Source of the DNA: Oscillospiraceae bacterium
GTDB lineage: Bacteria > Bacillota > Clostridia > Oscillospirales > Oscillospiraceae
Length of the DNA stretch: 64,000 nucleotides
Direction of reading: 5' to 3'
Assembly (NCBI GenBank): GCA_902791215.1
Contig: CADAUZ010000003.1
Location: 1-64,000, forward strand
Below, piece after piece: positions 42,469-52,096 of the stretch. Position 1 is the first letter of the stretch. Each line of letters opens with the position of its first letter. The position numbers and the translations under genes are program-made. Below the pieces are notes generated by a model. It was not told where the DNA came from. It saw only the letters and a list, made by a program, of their open reading frames with translations, and did no database searches.

Positions 42469-43863
42469 ATGAAGTATACCAAAAAGAGCGGTCTTGCACT
42501 GCTGCCGTTTCTCGTGTTCATCGTCATCTATCTCGGTGCTGGTCTGATCTACCAGGCCAAAGGCGAGGAAATGGCCTTCTACATGTTTCCCTCGGTCACG
42601 GCCATGTTCATCGCTGTACTGGTCGCCTTCTGCATGAGCAAGGGTACGATCAACGAAAAGTTTGAAACCTTCTCCAGAGGCGCCGCGAACGTTGACGTGT
42701 TCACCATGCTCATCATCTATATCCTCGCCGGTGCGTTTGCAACAGTCGCCAGTGAAATGGGCGCGAAGGACGCAACCGTCAACCTCGGCCTCTCGCTGGT
42801 GCCGCCCTCGCTGCTGGCAGCCGGCATGTTTGTGATCGCCGCCTTCTTTGGGACGGCAACCGGTACATCCATGGGCACCATCTCCGCGCTGATCCCCATT
42901 GCCATCGGCGTTGCGGAAAAGGGCGGGCTCTCCCCCACTGTGGTGATCACGGCGGTCGTGGGCGGCGGCATGTTCGGTGACAATCTCTCCATGATCTCCG
43001 ACACCACCATCGCTGCCACGCGCTCCCAGCGTGTGGAGATGCGCGACAAGTTCCGCGTGAACTTTCTCATCGCCCTGCCCGCCGCCGTTGTCACCCTCAT
43101 CCTGCTGCTGGTCTTCGGTCGTCCGGAGACTGCCGCGCCGTTGGAGGATCTGTCCTTCAGTCTTGTGAAGATCATCCCCTACCTTGCGGTTCTGATCCTC
43201 GCCCTGTGCGGGCTGAACGTGTTTCTGGTTCTGCTGATCGGTATTTTCTCCGCCGGGATCATCGGCATACTGACCGGCTCCATGGACATTGCGGGCTTTG
43301 CCCAGGCCATCTATACCGGCTTCTGCGGCATGAATGAGGTCTTCTTCCTCACGCTTCTGTGCGGCGGCATGTCGGAAATGATCGCCAAAAACGGCGGCAT
43401 CAACTGGATCATCGACAAGCTGCGCGGCATCATGAAGGATAACAAATCTGCCCAGCTCGGCATCGCGGCGCTCGTCTCCGCCTGCGACTGCGCTACCGCA
43501 AACAACACCGTCGCCATCATCGTGGCGGGCGACATGGCACGCGAGGTGTCCCATGAGCTCAAGGTCGACCCGCGCCGCACCGCTTCCCTGCTGGATATTT
43601 TCTCCTGCGTTTTCCAAGGCGTCATCCCTTATGGCGCGCAGCTGGTCGTGGCGGCAAGCCTCGCCAACCAGGCTTCTGAAACGGGCGCTGTATACTCTGC
43701 CGCCGGACTTGTGGGCAGCATGTGGTACTGCTGGATTCTTGCACTGTTCGGACTGCTGTCCATCTTTGTGCCCTTTGCCGACAGCGTGATCCGCAAGGAC
43801 CCCTGGAACTGGGAATATGACTGCCCCGAATCGAAGGTCGCGGCAAAGAAAGCGGCAAAGTGA
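42469..43863 (+). CDS. NhaC-family Na+/H+ antiporter
   Basis: A 464-residue membrane protein with about twelve helices. Family signatures: FGTATGTSMGTISALIPIA (~125-145), GGGMFGDNLSMISDTTIA (~162-180), and the corresponding second-half region ACDCATANNTVAIIVAG (~340). NhaC members exchange Na+ (or an organic acid counter-ion) for H+ at the cell membrane. AGGAGG precedes the ATG, with its own promoter and a strong terminator after the stop. Substrate not determined. Confidence 0.88.
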   Translation: MKYTKKSGLALLPFLVFIVIYLGAGLIYQAKGEEMAFYMFPSVTAMFIAVLVAFCMSKGTINEKFETFSRGAANVDVFTMLIIYILAGAFATVASEMGAKDATVNLGLSLVPPSLLAAGMFVIAAFFGTATGTSMGTISALIPIAIGVAEKGGLSPTVVITAVVGGGMFGDNLSMISDTTIAATRSQRVEMRDKFRVNFLIALPAAVVTLILLLVFGRPETAAPLEDLSFSLVKIIPYLAVLILALCGLNVFLVLLIGIFSAGIIGILTGSMDIAGFAQAIYTGFCGMNEVFFLTLLCGGMSEMIAKNGGINWIIDKLRGIMKDNKSAQLGIAALVSACDCATANNTVAIIVAGDMAREVSHELKVDPRRTASLLDIFSCVFQGVIPYGAQLVVAASLANQASETGAVYSAAGLVGSMWYCWILALFGLLSIFVPFADSVIRKDPWNWEYDCPESKVAAKKAAK

Positions 43864-43903
43864 TCCTTTCGCTGTGCTTTTGGCCGTGGTATTATGAGAG
43901 CAG

Positions 43904-43946
43904 AACACGGGAGCCGATCTCCCCGATCGACCCCCGTGTTTGTTTT
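43904..43946 (+). terminator. Terminator of the antiporter gene
   Basis: AACACGGG (43904-43911) and CCCGTGTT (43933-43940) with inner GATC pairing, followed by TGTTTT. Confidence 0.75.
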
Positions 43947-44149
43947 GCCCATTTTGTCGTTGTGGAAAATCTACAATTTTCAGAAGGATTATATGCTATC
44001 TTGCACAAAATATCTGGTATCCAGGCTTTTTCTTTACCATTTTTTGTTTCAATTTTGCATTGACAAACTGCTGTCGGTAATACTAAACTTATCTAAACTC
44101 AGCACAATAATATACCAACCGGAAACAGATAAACTTCATCGGGAGGAAA

Positions 44150-44977
44150 ATGGATTTGAACTGGGATTTGAAAGAAGTCAGCAAGGATATTCGCTGTGAT
44201 GTTCTCAGCAGTATCGCACACGTCGGTGTCGGCCACCTCGGCGGCTCGCTCTCCATTGTTGATGTGCTGACGGTGCTGTACTTTGAGGCGATGAAGGTTA
44301 ACCCCCAGGACCCGCACATGCCGGGCCGGGACCGTTTTGTCTGCTCCAAGGGCCACGCAGGACCGGCGGTGTACGCCACTCTTTCCAGACGCGGCTTTTT
44401 TGACAGAGAGCGCCTGTTTGTGCTCAACGACGGCGGCGCCGGTATGCCGAGCCACTGCGATATGCACATCCCCGGCGTGGACATGACTGCAGGCTCCCTC
44501 GGCCAGGGCTTTTCCTGTGCGGTGGGCATGGCCCTCGGCTCCAGGTTGGAAGACGACGGCGCTACCGTTTACGCATTGTTGGGCGACGGTGAAAGCCAGG
44601 AGGGCCAGATCTGGGAGTCGGCCATGTTTGCCGCCTCCAAAAAGCTTGACAACCTCATCGCCTTTACGGATTACAACAAGCTGCAGAGCGACGGTACTGT
44701 CGCGCAGATCAATGATCTTGCGCCGCTCGGTGCGAAGTGGGCCGCATTCGGCTGGAACGTCATTGACGTAGCCAGCGGCAACGACGTGGACGAAATCTCC
44801 GCTGCTGTCAGGCAGGCCAAAGCAAACCGCGGTTCGGGCAAGCCGACCATGGTGATCCTGAACACCGTCAAGGGCTGCGGTGTGCAGTGGATCATGGATC
44901 TCGGTGTCGCAAGCCACAGCTGCAATATCAACGAAGAACAGCTAAAGGCCGCAATTGCGGTGATCAAGGGGGTATAA
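44150..44977 (+). CDS. Transketolase, N-terminal subunit
   Basis: 275 residues: the thiamine diphosphate-binding half of transketolase, which moves two-carbon units between sugar phosphates. VGHLGGSLSIVDVL (~27), SKGHAGPAVYATL (~65), GSLGQGFSCAVGMALG (~115) and the TPP motif LGDGESQEGQIWE (~140) are intact. The next gene encodes the other half, three bases after the stop. Split transketolases of this type are usual in Clostridia. GGGAGG precedes the ATG; a TTGACA lies at 44060-44065 but the -10 is unclear. Confidence 0.93.
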   Translation: MDLNWDLKEVSKDIRCDVLSSIAHVGVGHLGGSLSIVDVLTVLYFEAMKVNPQDPHMPGRDRFVCSKGHAGPAVYATLSRRGFFDRERLFVLNDGGAGMPSHCDMHIPGVDMTAGSLGQGFSCAVGMALGSRLEDDGATVYALLGDGESQEGQIWESAMFAASKKLDNLIAFTDYNKLQSDGTVAQINDLAPLGAKWAAFGWNVIDVASGNDVDEISAAVRQAKANRGSGKPTMVILNTVKGCGVQWIMDLGVASHSCNINEEQLKAAIAVIKGV

Positions 44978-44980
44978 GCC

Positions 44981-45907
44981 ATGGAAATGAGAGCTGTTTA
45001 CGCCGCGTGTCTGGCGGAAATGATGGAAAAGGACCCCCATGTTGTTGTTCTTGATGCTGACCTTTCGGGCTCCCACGGCACGAAGAAGCTGTATGAGCGT
45101 TTCCCCAATCAGGCTTTCAACTGCGGTATTGCCGAGCAGAACATGGCCTGCGTCGCTGCCGGTCTTTCCACCTATGGCTTCAAGCCCTGGATCGAATCTT
45201 TCACGCCCTTCACCACACGCCGCATCTGCGACCAGATCGCGATCTCCGTCTGCTATGCCGATCAGAATGTGAAGATCGTCGGGTCCGATCCCGGCATCAC
45301 CGCCCAGCTCAACGGCGGCACTCACATGAGCATGGAGGATATCGGTGTTCTGCGCTCCATCCCGAACATTGTGATCGTGGAGCCCGCCGACACCGTGCAG
45401 CTTCGCGCCGCGATGGAAGCGCTGGACGCTTATGAGCACCCCGCCTACCTCCGTCTGTTCCGCAAAGAGCTGCCCGTGCTGTTTGACGAAAACACGTACA
45501 AATTTGATCTCTTTAAGGTCGATACCATGCGTGAAGGCAGCGATCTGACCATCTTTGTCTCCGGCTTCATGACGAAGGACGCCCTGGATGCAGCCGAGAT
45601 CCTCAGCAAGGAAGGCATTTCCTGCGAAGTCGTGAACGTCCACACCATCAAGCCCATCGACCGTGAGGGCGTTATCCGAGCCGCCCGCAAGACCGGTGCG
45701 GTCCTGGATCTTGACAATCACAATGTGATCGGCGGTCTTCACTCAGCGGTGCTCGAAGTGCTCGCCGCCGAAAAGATCCCCTGCAGCGTCGTCGGCGTGC
45801 AGGATCGTTTCGGTGAAGTGGGCAAGCTGCCCTATCTGCGTGAGGTCATGGGCATGCGCCTTGAGGATATCGTCGAAGCCGCAAGAAAGGCTGTCAGCCT
45901 GAAATAA
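44981..45907 (+). CDS. Transketolase, C-terminal subunit
   Basis: 308 residues. The pyrimidine-binding half has the TPP-activating glutamate in FNCGIAEQNMACVAAGLS (~47), TPFTTRRICDQI (~78) and GGTHMSMEDIGVLRSIPN (~108). The C-terminal domain (~190-305) carries CEVVNVHTIKPID. Start overlaps the ribosome site region of the preceding stop. Together the two make the working enzyme; the terminator that follows is shared with a convergent gene. Confidence 0.93.
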   Translation: MEMRAVYAACLAEMMEKDPHVVVLDADLSGSHGTKKLYERFPNQAFNCGIAEQNMACVAAGLSTYGFKPWIESFTPFTTRRICDQIAISVCYADQNVKIVGSDPGITAQLNGGTHMSMEDIGVLRSIPNIVIVEPADTVQLRAAMEALDAYEHPAYLRLFRKELPVLFDENTYKFDLFKVDTMREGSDLTIFVSGFMTKDALDAAEILSKEGISCEVVNVHTIKPIDREGVIRAARKTGAVLDLDNHNVIGGLHSAVLEVLAAEKIPCSVVGVQDRFGEVGKLPYLREVMGMRLEDIVEAARKAVSLK

Positions 45908-45918
45908 TCCGACACCAT

Positions 45919-45959
45919 AAAAAATGTCGATTTCGGTTTAACCGAAATCGACATTTTTT
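45919..45959. terminator. Bidirectional terminator
   Basis: AAAAATGTCGATTTCGG and its complement around TTTAA, with A and T runs on either side, between convergent genes. Works on both strands. Confidence 0.85.
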
Positions 45960-46015
45960 GTTTCTGTTTTGTCTTGTATATCCATAAAAATGGATAGTTT
46001 TATGCGAGATCAGTA

Positions 46016-48580
46016 TTACTTTGCCTGACGCATCGCGTACAGATAATCAACGATCATTTTGAGTTGAGCAAGCTCTTCATCAGAGAGTTCCCAATCCTCG
46101 GCAGCGGGTTCAGCCGAAGATTCAGCGGCGGGCTCAGTTGCAGGTGCAGCGGGCACAGCGCTTTCCTCTTCCGGTGCCGGCTTCGCGGCATCGGCTTCTG
46201 CGTTCTGGATAGCCGCGAGCTTCTGCTTGGCCGCCTCCACCATTTCCGTGATCTCGTTGTCTATAACGATAGTCTCGCCCTCGGGCAGGACCCAAACGCC
46301 GGTTTCCACGACAGCGCCGGCGGCATTGATGCGGCTGTAGCCGACCTTGCTGAGTCTTTCGCCGCAGGAGGAATAGATCACGGTTTCACTGGCCTTGTCA
46401 TTGAGGACAACTGCCTCTCCGCCATTGTTGTCAAGGAAGACGTCAACGCCGGTGATGCCGGCAACCAGGTCCGCGGCATTGGTTCCCTCGGTCATGTGGC
46501 CAATGACATACACGATCTCCGCCCCGTCATTGCGCGCATCGTTGACAGCGTTCTGCAGGAGTTCGGCATACTTCCCGTCATTGTCCGTCACGTTCACGCC
46601 GACAAACGCAATCTTCTTGCCGCTGGCCTCAATGATCACATAAGGCTCGAGGACCAGCTCATCGTCGAGCGTGAAATTGCTGGAGATATAGGGAAAATCG
46701 GCGCGCTTGATGAGTGCGAAGAACTGTTCGTCACCGTAATCCGTCTCAAGTTCGCCGGGGATCGCTGCGTCATAGCCGACAGCGTTCATCAGATCGATGA
46801 TGGCTTCGCCGCGGCTCACCTTGCCGAGCTCTCCCCCGCCGACGGCATTGCCGCCGTCCACAAGGATCGTGGTGTAACCCTGCTCATGCAGAGAATCACG
46901 AATGCTTTTCACGCCCGCATAGCCGATGCCTTCGTCGATGGCGCTCTGGACATCGCCGGTAAAGAGAACGATGATCTCACCGTTGTCAGCATTTTCCTGT
47001 GCGGGTGCCTCGGGCTGCTGTGCCGGTGTCTCAGGCAGCTGCTCGTCGGCACTTGTCTCAGCCGCGGGCAGTACGCTCAATACAAATGCCGCCATTTCGT
47101 CAGCCGTCAGTCCGGCACCTTCCCTGCCGCAGGCCATCGTGATCGCATAAGCCGTATTGCCGTCCCGGAACAGGGCGATATTCATATTTCTCCCGTCTCC
47201 AAGGCATTCGATCAGATGTTCGCCGACAATTGCCTGCCAAGTGCGGCTATAGGTATTGTAGTCGCCGGAGAGGTTATAGCCTTCGTCTTCCACAGACGCG
47301 CGGAACATCAGTTCCTCTTCTTCGTTGCCGTAGTCGGCCTCCAGTGTGCCGGGCACAGCGCGATAGTGAAGAAGCTTCATATTCCGTGGCAGCTCCTCCT
47401 CTGCGGGAAGAGTCACCTCCACGCCGGAGATTCTGATTGCCTCTTCGAGAGAATTCGTCTCCGTCCAAGGGTTGGGAAGGCCAATGCCCGCAGGCAGAGC
47501 CTGATTGCCGGTGTCCTCAGGCAGTTCGGCTGCGGCGGTAGCGGCAGCGCCCTCCAGCAGGATGTCGGTCGTTTCTGTATTGGGAAGGGCAGGAGTCTCG
47601 TCTACGGTATTCAGGTACGGATCAGCCTGTGCGGCCTCAGGCGCCGTCGCAGCGTCAGGAAGCCAGCCGATAATACCCTCGGTGAGGATATCTGCCACAG
47701 CGTCAATCAGGGCGTCACCGAACACCCCGGCAATATACATGTTGTAGGCATCCAGGTTGTCCAGATAGGGATCAGGCTGCGCAGGCGCAGACTGAATGGG
47801 TGCGGACTGCTCGGGGGCGTGTGCGGGTACGTTCCCGCTCGGGCCGAAGTGTCCCGGGCCGCCATGCTGGGGCCGGTCAGGGCGCTGCCCCTCCATGGGC
47901 ATGTCGGAAGCATAGGCATCGCGGCGATACTCGCCGACATCGCCAAACGCCAGATACATATACAGATCCCAGAGATCACCGGCTTTCTGATAAAGCTGCT
48001 GGCGCAGGACGGGGTCGACCTCATTTCTGGCCATGTACATGTACATCATGAATTCCCCAAGGATCTCATCTTCGGGAGTGAGCTGTCCCTCCGTCATGTC
48101 GGGAGCAGCGGGCACGCTGTCGAAGACAGCCTCAGCGGCAGTCTGATCATACGGGTACACGGGGCAGTTTTCTTCCAACGCGGCGGACAGGCAGATTTCG
48201 GTCGGGATATCCGCGCCGCCGATGATACCGTAGGTCTCCGGAGAGATGATTTCCCTGTCAGAGGCATACACCGGTCCAAATGCGGACAGGACCATATCCA
48301 TGTAAGTATCCCAAAGTCCGGCAGCCTGCCGATAAAGCTGGGCCTGTCTTCTGACATCCGACTCCGCTTCGGCAGCGATCGTACAGAGCATGAACTGCTC
48401 AAGCGCCTGCTCACGCGTAGTTTTTATATTCCCGTTGCAGCCGCAGGTGCACGCGGGGTTCTTGTCCTGTGCCGAGGCGCAGATGCAGCCGTTGTCGGCA
48501 TAGGCCGCGGGAACGATCCCGCAGACAAGCACGAGTACCAGCAGGGCACTCAGCACATAGACAAATCTGCTCGTTTTCAT
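46016..48580 (-). CDS. Large secreted protein with metallophosphoesterase-like domain lacking metal ligands
   Basis: 854 residues from ATG 48580 (AAGGAG upstream); signal peptide ~1-30 ending VPAAYA. Residues ~30-230 have two helical repeats (QALEQFMLCTIA, ILGEFMMYMYMA with QLYQKAGDLWD). ~360-500 resembles a DUF4367-like domain (AIRISGVEVTLP, GDGRNMNIALF). ~535-800 follows the 5'-nucleotidase metallophosphoesterase fold: EIIVLFTGDVQSAID, LVDGGNAVGGG, ISSNFTLDD, VIGHMTEG. But the DxH is DxQ and GD is GN, so metal binding is probably lost. It ends with a Glu/Ala/Pro-rich stretch. Likely a cell-surface pseudoenzyme. Confidence 0.8.
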   Translation of the reverse strand: MKTSRFVYVLSALLVLVLVCGIVPAAYADNGCICASAQDKNPACTCGCNGNIKTTREQALEQFMLCTIAAEAESDVRRQAQLYRQAAGLWDTYMDMVLSAFGPVYASDREIISPETYGIIGGADIPTEICLSAALEENCPVYPYDQTAAEAVFDSVPAAPDMTEGQLTPEDEILGEFMMYMYMARNEVDPVLRQQLYQKAGDLWDLYMYLAFGDVGEYRRDAYASDMPMEGQRPDRPQHGGPGHFGPSGNVPAHAPEQSAPIQSAPAQPDPYLDNLDAYNMYIAGVFGDALIDAVADILTEGIIGWLPDAATAPEAAQADPYLNTVDETPALPNTETTDILLEGAAATAAAELPEDTGNQALPAGIGLPNPWTETNSLEEAIRISGVEVTLPAEEELPRNMKLLHYRAVPGTLEADYGNEEEELMFRASVEDEGYNLSGDYNTYSRTWQAIVGEHLIECLGDGRNMNIALFRDGNTAYAITMACGREGAGLTADEMAAFVLSVLPAAETSADEQLPETPAQQPEAPAQENADNGEIIVLFTGDVQSAIDEGIGYAGVKSIRDSLHEQGYTTILVDGGNAVGGGELGKVSRGEAIIDLMNAVGYDAAIPGELETDYGDEQFFALIKRADFPYISSNFTLDDELVLEPYVIIEASGKKIAFVGVNVTDNDGKYAELLQNAVNDARNDGAEIVYVIGHMTEGTNAADLVAGITGVDVFLDNNGGEAVVLNDKASETVIYSSCGERLSKVGYSRINAAGAVVETGVWVLPEGETIVIDNEITEMVEAAKQKLAAIQNAEADAAKPAPEEESAVPAAPATEPAAESSAEPAAEDWELSDEELAQLKMIVDYLYAMRQAK

Positions 48581-48638
48581 ATGTACATCTCCTTCATCAG
48601 CATGGCACAATGCCAGTGTTTACAACTAACCGAATGTT

Positions 48639-48644
48639 ATTATA
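48639..48644 (-). promoter_or_regulatory. Extended -10 element of the secreted protein gene
   Basis: Minus strand TGCTATAAT; no convincing -35 at the right distance, so an extended -10 promoter is the best reading. Confidence 0.4.
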
Positions 48645-48769
48645 GCACACGACCAATGACATTTCCATAAAAAAAGGCAACATTTAATTATTCTTTAACA
48701 CTCTCTTGCCGCAAGCGGTTAATAATCATTTTGTTTACATAACTTTTCCGGATCATAGTTCTTCGGGAT

Positions 48770-48809
48770 ATGCAAAGCGGGGAAGCCGATCGGCTTCCCC
48801 GCTTTGCAT
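48770..48809. terminator. Perfect 40-bp palindrome after clpE
   Basis: Starts ATGCAAAGCGGGGAAGCCGA and is mirrored exactly with no loop. On the plus strand it is followed by TTTTA. On the minus strand it directly follows the clpE stop, so it probably ends that mRNA even though no U-run follows on that strand. Confidence 0.6.
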
Positions 48810-48810
48810 T

Positions 48811-51153
48811 TTACTCTGTAATGGTGATCTTATCCTGTCCCTCAACGGCAGAAAGGGCGAGGTGCCGGATCTCGCGGCCGCGGTTTTCGATGATATAGGC
48901 GGCGATCTCATCCTCGATCTTTTTCTGGATCGTGCGGCGCAGATTGCGCGCACCGTATGTGACGGAGTAGGCTTGTTTGACCAGGTAGTCGAGCAGGCTG
49001 TCGTCCCAGGTCAGGACGATGCTCTTTTCCTCCATGAGCTCTCTGACCTCGGAGAGCATCAGGCCCGCAATGGCGCGGAAGTCTTTTTCGGTGAGCTGGT
49101 TAAAGCAGATGATCTCATCCACGCGGTTGATAAACTCGGGACGCAGGAAATCGTTGAGGGCCTTCATGGCGCGCTCGCGCGACATGTCGCTGAGGCTGCC
49201 GCCGAAGCCGACCGAGCCGGTCTTGGTGTTGGAACCTGCGTTGGTGGTCATGACGATGACGGTGTTCTCAAAGTTCACCGTGCGGCCCTGGGCATCCGTG
49301 ATGCGCCCGTCATCAAGGATCTGCAGGAGGATGTTCATCACGTCCGGGTGCGCCTTTTCGATCTCGTCAAAAAGCACCACGCTGTAAGGCTTGCGGCGGA
49401 TCTTCTCGGTGAGCTGTCCGGCCTCGTCATAGCCCACGTAGCCCGGGGGCGAGCCGATGATGCGCGAGACCGCGAATTTCTCCATAAACTCCGACATGTC
49501 AAGTCTGATCAGGCTCTCGGGCGTATTGAAGAGGTCTGCGGCAAGCTGCTTGACAAGCTCGGTCTTGCCGACGCCGGTGGGGCCGACGAAGATAAAGCTC
49601 ACGGGCTTGCGCTTGACCTTGAGCCCGACACGGCTGCGGCGGATCGCGGCGCAGACCGCGTCCACCGCCTCGTCCTGGCCGATGATGTGCCTCTTGAGGC
49701 GGTAGTCCAGATTGGCAAGGCGCTCCAGCTCATCGGCGCGCACCGTCGATGCCGGGATCTTGGTCCATAGCTCGATGACCCTTGCGAGGTTATCCATGCT
49801 CAAGGCGGGCATGGGCTTTGCCTCCAGCTCCCGAAGCTCGGCCTCGCGCTGCATTTCGCGGCTTCTGAGGGCGGCAATACGGGCATAGCGCTGGTCCAGC
49901 AGCTCATCCGTCAGTGCCTGGCCGTTGGGGGCGTCGGCGCTCATGAGAGCTTCTCTCTCGATGCGAATATTTTCTAACTCACGTATAATCTCTGCCTTAC
50001 GGCTAATTTGGGGGTTTTTGAGGTTTACGTCAGAGCAGGCCTCGTCGATGAGGTCGATGGCCTTATCCGGCAGGAAGCGGTCCGTGATGTAGCGCTCGCT
50101 CAGAAGCACGGCCTGACGGCACATCTCGTCGCTGATGGCAACGCCGTGGTAGTCCTCATAGTAGTGGGCGATGCCGCGCAGGATCCGCACGCTGTCCTCG
50201 ATGGAGGGCTCGTTGACGGTCACGGGCTGGAAGCGGCGCTCGAGGGCGGAGTCCTTTTCGATGTGCTTGCGGTACTCGGTGAAGGTCGTGGCGCCGATCA
50301 CCTGGATCTCGCCCCGCGACAGGGCGGGCTTGAGAATATTGGCGGCGTTCATGCTGCCCTCGGCATCCCCCGCGCCGACAAGGTTGTGCACCTCGTCGAT
50401 GACGAGGATCACGTTCCCGTGATCGCGGATCTCGGAGATAAGCCCCTTCATGCGGCTTTCAAACTGGCCGCGAAACTGCGTCCCGGCAACCAGCGCCGTG
50501 AGATCGAGCAGGAAGACCTGCTTATCCCGGAGCTTTACCGGTACATCGCCGTTGGCGATACGCTGGGAGAGTCCCTCGGCGATGGCGGTTTTGCCGACGC
50601 CGGGCTCACCGATGAGGCAGGGGTTATTTTTCTGGCGGCGGTTGAGGATCTGGATGACGCGTTCAAGCTCCTCCTCGCGGCCGATCATGCGGTCAAGCTT
50701 GCCCTCGCGGGCGCGCTTGGTCAGGTCGATGCAGTAGCTGTCCAGGAACTTGCGTTTGCCGCCGTTTTTCTGTGTGCTCTGATTTGTGCCGCCGCTCGGG
50801 CGTTCCTGCTGGGGAGGCGGGGCGTTGTCCGTGTTGTTGTTCCCGCCGCCGAAGAGTCGGCTGAGAAACGGGAAGGTCGCGGTCTTGCCGTCGTCGTCGC
50901 TGCCGCTGTCCGCTTCATCCACGGGTGTAAGATCCTCCACGCCGCTCAGGGCGTTCATCATCTCCCCCGTGAGGCCTTCCAGATCCTCGTCCGACAGACC
51001 CATCTTGTTGATGACGTCGTCCACGGGCTTGATGTGCAGCTCACGCGCGCATTTAAGGCACAGGCCCTCGTTCTTGGTCTGGCCGCCTTCTATTTTTGTG
51101 ATAAAGACCACTGCGACATTCTTGCCGCAGCGGGAGCAGATTGTAGGCCGCAT
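48811..51153 (-). CDS. clpE: ClpE-like ATP-dependent protease unfoldase
   Basis: A 780-residue HSP100 protein. Residues ~1-45 form a zinc ribbon (CSRCG and CLKCA), which is the mark of ClpE; there is no Clp N-domain. A Gly/Asn/Pro linker follows (~90-130). AAA-1 has [18 protein letters not shown] (~180) and [19 protein letters not shown]-2 has [16 protein letters not shown] (~500) and [13 protein letters not shown]. It unfolds proteins for ClpP under stress. A CtsR gene or site was not found, and there is no clpP here. Length exceeds ClpE of Bacillus (~700) because of the linker. Confidence 0.9.
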   Translation of the reverse strand: MRPTICSRCGKNVAVVFITKIEGGQTKNEGLCLKCARELHIKPVDDVINKMGLSDEDLEGLTGEMMNALSGVEDLTPVDEADSGSDDDGKTATFPFLSRLFGGGNNNTDNAPPPQQERPSGGTNQSTQKNGGKRKFLDSYCIDLTKRAREGKLDRMIGREEELERVIQILNRRQKNNPCLIGEPGVGKTAIAEGLSQRIANGDVPVKLRDKQVFLLDLTALVAGTQFRGQFESRMKGLISEIRDHGNVILVIDEVHNLVGAGDAEGSMNAANILKPALSRGEIQVIGATTFTEYRKHIEKDSALERRFQPVTVNEPSIEDSVRILRGIAHYYEDYHGVAISDEMCRQAVLLSERYITDRFLPDKAIDLIDEACSDVNLKNPQISRKAEIIRELENIRIEREALMSADAPNGQALTDELLDQRYARIAALRSREMQREAELRELEAKPMPALSMDNLARVIELWTKIPASTVRADELERLANLDYRLKRHIIGQDEAVDAVCAAIRRSRVGLKVKRKPVSFIFVGPTGVGKTELVKQLAADLFNTPESLIRLDMSEFMEKFAVSRIIGSPPGYVGYDEAGQLTEKIRRKPYSVVLFDEIEKAHPDVMNILLQILDDGRITDAQGRTVNFENTVIVMTTNAGSNTKTGSVGFGGSLSDMSRERAMKALNDFLRPEFINRVDEIICFNQLTEKDFRAIAGLMLSEVRELMEEKSIVLTWDDSLLDYLVKQAYSVTYGARNLRRTIQKKIEDEIAAYIIENRGREIRHLALSAVEGQDKITITE

Positions 51154-51186
51154 AGGGTCCCTCCAGGATAGATTTAGTCTATAACC

Positions 51187-51265
51187 CTGTCATCCTGAGC
51201 GAAGCGAAGGATCTTTCCGATGTACGGTCAAGTATAGAAGATTCTTCGCTGCGCTCAGAATGACA
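51187..51265. repeat. Intergenic palindromic repeat
   Basis: TGTCATCCTGAGCGAAGCGA and TCGCTGCGCTCAGAATGACA are imperfect inverses, with GGATCT/AGATTCT inside. Repeats of this wording are scattered between genes in many bacterial genomes. No coding function. Confidence 0.7.
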
Positions 51266-51273
51266 TACAAGTC

Positions 51274-51990
51274 TTAAAGCAGGCTGCTGGTCAAGGAATC
51301 GAAGATCAGGAAGAAGCGGCCCAAGGTCGTATGGGCCATGGTATCCTTGCCGATGATGATGCCGAGGAAGCTCAAAAGCCAGCAGAGAAGGATGCAGTAC
51401 AGAAAGCCCTTGCCGAAGCCGAGGATGGCCCCGCCGATCTCATCCACGCTCTCCAAGTTCGGCAGGCGAAAGGAGAGGTTGCCGATGCTGGCGACAGCCA
51501 CCAGCAAAATCAGGATCAGCAGAAAGGCGACCAGCATGGTGCCGACGGAGGTGATGGTGTCGCACAGGACGCTGACGATCGCCTGCGTCATGGTGCAGCC
51601 GGTCTCCTGCGCAAGGTTCACCGCTTTGGAGGCAAGGTCCTCGGCCCGCTTGGAGTAGAGGCCCAGGTCGGTCAGGCTCTCGTAGGCGTAATCATAGCGC
51701 AGGGAACTGTCCTGCTCCAGGATATCCTCCAGCGACAGGTCGCTGCTGCCGTAGCCCATGCGTTCGAGGATCGCGTCGCGGTTGCGGTGGGAGTCCAGGT
51801 AGCCGGAGACAAAGGGCTCCAGCGCCGGGACGACCTCGTGGGAGTAGGCAGCCGAGACGATGCTTGCACCCAGGAGCGATATGATGATCGCGAGGATGCC
51901 CGCAACGCCGCCCACCAGGCCGCGCTTATAGCCGTTCCAGGTGCACAGGGCGATAATAATGATCAGTAAAATGTCAATAACAGCTTTCAT
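51274..51990 (-). CDS. CvpA-family membrane protein
   Basis: 238 residues: an N-terminal helix pair (ILLIIIIALCTWNGYKRG, then a Gly/Ser-rich helix) and a C-terminal helical region with NLESVDEIGGAILGFGKGF (~190), the CvpA pattern. A soluble loop of ~90 residues lies between them. CvpA proteins act in membrane or purine-linked processes in E. coli; here the role is unknown. Confidence 0.75.
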   Translation of the reverse strand: MKAVIDILLIIIIALCTWNGYKRGLVGGVAGILAIIISLLGASIVSAAYSHEVVPALEPFVSGYLDSHRNRDAILERMGYGSSDLSLEDILEQDSSLRYDYAYESLTDLGLYSKRAEDLASKAVNLAQETGCTMTQAIVSVLCDTITSVGTMLVAFLLILILLVAVASIGNLSFRLPNLESVDEIGGAILGFGKGFLYCILLCWLLSFLGIIIGKDTMAHTTLGRFFLIFDSLTSSLL

Positions 51991-52096
51991 ATGTACCGCT
52001 CATCCTTTTCAAAACAGGGATAGTGTAGCACATCTTTGTGAACAAATATAGGGTCGAATAGATTTCTTACCTCCCCTGAAAGGGGAGCCAAGGGGC

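Noticed and set aside
46064-48670. Long plus-strand frame of 868 codons opposite the secreted protein gene
   Set aside because: It mirrors the minus-strand gene, has no ribosome site or family match, and the minus strand has a signal peptide and recognisable domains.
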